From the NCBI GenBank assembly GCA_934692485.1, contig CAKUTX010000011.1:1-43804 (forward strand): DNA of 43,804 nt, read 5' to 3'. Source of the DNA: an uncultured Candidatus Melainabacteria bacterium. GTDB taxonomy: Bacteria > Cyanobacteriota > Vampirovibrionia > Gastranaerophilales > Gastranaerophilaceae. Shown here in pieces: positions 42,756-43,804 of this stretch. The notes beneath the pieces are model-generated. The model was not told the origin of the DNA, did not search any database, and was given only the letters and a program-made list of their open reading frames with translations. The position numbers and the translations under genes were made by a program. Position 1 is the stretch's first letter. The number at the start of each line of letters is the position of its first letter.

Positions 42756-42784
42756 TTGAAAACAGATAAAAAATATGTTAAAAT
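42756..42784 (+). promoter_or_regulatory. Promoter of poly-G prepilin gene (cassette 2)
   Basis: -35 TTGAAA (42756-42761), 17-base spacer, -10 TAAAAT (42779-42784; 5/6). The -35 and spacer differ by one base from those of cassette 1 at 12601. It lies 35 bases before ATG 42819. Confidence 0.7.
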
Positions 42785-42818
42785 AAAGGTAGTCTGGATA
42801 AATATTGGAGGATTTTAG

Positions 42819-43804
42819 ATGAAACAAGATTTGAGAAGTGCTCTCGGGGGGGGGGGGGCAATCGCGTAACTCCCGTCAATAGTGGATTTGAAGGTGCTAC
42901 GCACGTAGCCAACGTTGCCGAAACTAATTCCCTCGCCTCACGTAGGGAGAGCAAGCCGAGCAGAGGCACGAGCGGAGCGAGAGTTGAGCAAGAATCAGCG
43001 GAAACGTCCAGTTTTCGTTGTGATTGCGAACGGTGCCGTTTAACGCGAGGCGCAGTAAGTAACAATCATCATGCTGAACTTGTTTCAGCATCTCCGTTAG
43101 AACAGATTTCGCAGACGTGCATAGAAACTAGTTCCCTCGCCCCTCGAGGGAGAGGGTTAGGGAGAGGGGGCCAAGCTGCTTTTACATTGGCGGAAGTTTT
43201 GATAACTTTGGGCATAATCGGTGTTGTTGCAGCACTCACAATGCCTGCACTAATCACTAACATCCAAGACAGAATTCAGCAAAAACGTATTGAAAACATC
43301 AACCAAAAACTTAGTAAGGTCACAGATAAAATGGCTGTACAGAGCGGTTTGACGGGCTACGGCACGACAATGGCCTTTGTCCAAGAGATGTCAAAACACA
43401 TGAAAATCGCCAAGATTTGCGATAACGAACACTTGGCTGAATGTTGGCCGACACAGGAAGTTACGCTTAATGACGAAGGAAAAACTTGGGAAATCGCAAA
43501 AACAAAAAATGCGAAAACCTTAAAAATCTCAACCAATACTGACGATTGGGCAGACACCGTCGGAATTGTTACAGGTGATGGCACAGGCATGATTTTGAGC
43601 TACAACAAAAAATGTGAGTTTAATGTAGACGACAAAGGTTTTAGTTATTCTGACTCAAAATCGAACTCACTTTCTTGCTTGGCAGGAGTGTTTGATTGGA
43701 ACGGAAGCTCAAAACCGAATAAGTTAAGCAAAGACGTCACACCCTTCGGTATGGCAAGTGGTTTAGGTGCAGAATGTGCAATTGAAGTTGGTGGAAAATG
43801 TTTC
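42819..43804 (+). CDS. Phase-variable prepilin (type IV pilin-like), out of frame as written, runs off the window
   Basis: ATG 42819 (GGAGG eight bases upstream) begins MKQDLRSAL and enters 13 G. In this state it stops at TAA 42867 after 16 codons. The pilin frame is open from the G-run to the window end without a stop: a leader of ~107 residues, then AAFTLAEVLITLGIIGVVAA from ~43178 and a pilin body with VFDWNGSSKPNKL and ECAIEVGGKCF. No ATG, GTG or TTG with a ribosome site lies in that frame between the upstream stop at 42779 and the helix. Eleven or fourteen G would fuse start and pilin. Truncated by the window edge. Confidence 0.8.
42846..42858 (+). repeat. Poly-G tract (13 G), leader cassette 2
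   Basis: Thirteen consecutive G, ten codons into the prepilin gene. Length modulo three decides whether the pilin domain is read; 13 is an off length and 11 or 14 on. Homopolymer length is also a common assembly error. Confidence 0.9.
42920..42937 (+). repeat. Leader internal repeat GAAACTA-TTCCCTCGCC, copy 1
   Basis: GAAACTAATTCCCTCGCC; recurs with one change at 43124-43141, 204 bases (68 codons) later and so in the same frame, giving ETNSLA and ETSSLA. Confidence 0.7.
43069..43113. repeat. Dispersed palindromic repeat (HAELVSAS type), copy 2
   Basis: 45 bases matching 12768-12812 with three mismatches; hairpin core at 43071-43091. It lies inside the prepilin leader and is read in the pilin frame. 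Confidence 0.8.
43124..43170 (+). repeat. Leader internal repeat copy 2 with palindrome CCCTCGAGGG
   Basis: GAAACTAGTTCCCTCGCC followed by the self-complementary CCCTCGAGGG (43141-43150) and a purine-rich GAGAGGG...GGGAGAGGGGG stretch, immediately before the prepilin helix. The GC content is far above the surroundings. Confidence 0.65.

Noticed and set aside
42778..43590. Minus-strand frames opposite the second prepilin gene
   Set aside because: They are shadows of the pilin frame and its repeats; composition follows the plus-strand codons and no start signals are present.
1..43804. CRISPR array, tRNA genes, prophage or insertion sequence
   Set aside because: Looked for regular direct repeats, T-loop sequences, integrase or transposase motifs and found none; the few short repeats are dispersed hairpins.

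Overview
The window is AT-rich, densely coded bacterial chromosome: no phage genes, transposase, CRISPR array, tRNA or rRNA were seen. I infer a gut-type non-photosynthetic cyanobacterium (Vampirovibrionia/Melainabacteria, probably Gastranaerophilales). The grounds are the prepilin signature AFTLAEVLITLGIIGVVAA, several proteins with an N-terminal F-K/T/N-G motif, an AMIN-domain protein, and anaerobe-type oxygen defence (desulfoferrodoxin plus ferritin). This is from pattern memory, not a search.

Layout. 1-3600: tail of a coiled-coil protein, a terminator, a minus-strand AMMECR1-like/toroid protein and an FTG-motif protein. 3763-9936: a tightly overlapping smc-scpA-scpB-metalloprotease operon. 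9982-12589: a small FTS-motif protein, a COG2509-type flavoprotein and a YbaK-type deacylase. 12600-13910: a prepilin locus with a poly-G leader remnant followed by an intact prepilin gene. 14022-18607: gpmI and a SNF2 helicase. 18609-25158: a GT-C-like membrane protein, trpS, tcdA, a GT2 transferase, an FTN-motif protein, cutA and a DUF2229 protein. 25275-27393: overlapping rsmE and a CCA-adding-type nucleotidyltransferase. 27687-31093: tandem paralogues of an FKG/FTG-motif family. 31097-34741: a PLD-type nuclease and a ChbG-like deacetylase (minus), then a GT2 transferase (plus). 34765-35018: a long SRP RNA on the minus strand. 35069-41403: FKG protein, dfx-ferritin operon, a three-gene signalling operon (REC-PAS-histidine kinase, LuxR-type regulator, exported protein), FNG protein, GIY-YIG protein. 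41490-43804: a Gly/Ser/Cys-rich small protein, an AMIN protein and a second poly-G prepilin gene that leaves the window.

Most notable are two signals. First, two prepilin-type leaders share a promoter and a start segment that runs into a poly-G tract (10 G and 13 G). In the complete-looking copy at 42819 the pilin domain is out of frame with its only good start codon as written, and would be in frame with 11 or 14 G. This looks like phase variation by slipped-strand mispairing. The roughly 120-residue leader between start and pilin helix is built of palindromic repeat sequence read in frame. Second, at least five otherwise unrelated proteins (seven with looser variants) begin with a short Asn/Gln/Lys/Ser-rich segment ending in F-[KTN]-G, with no Sec signal. 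This may be an undescribed targeting or processing tag.

The housekeeping genes (condensin, glycolysis, tRNA charging and modification, SRP) look ordinary. Start sites were chosen by Shine-Dalgarno spacing and promoter position. Functions are from family motifs read by eye.
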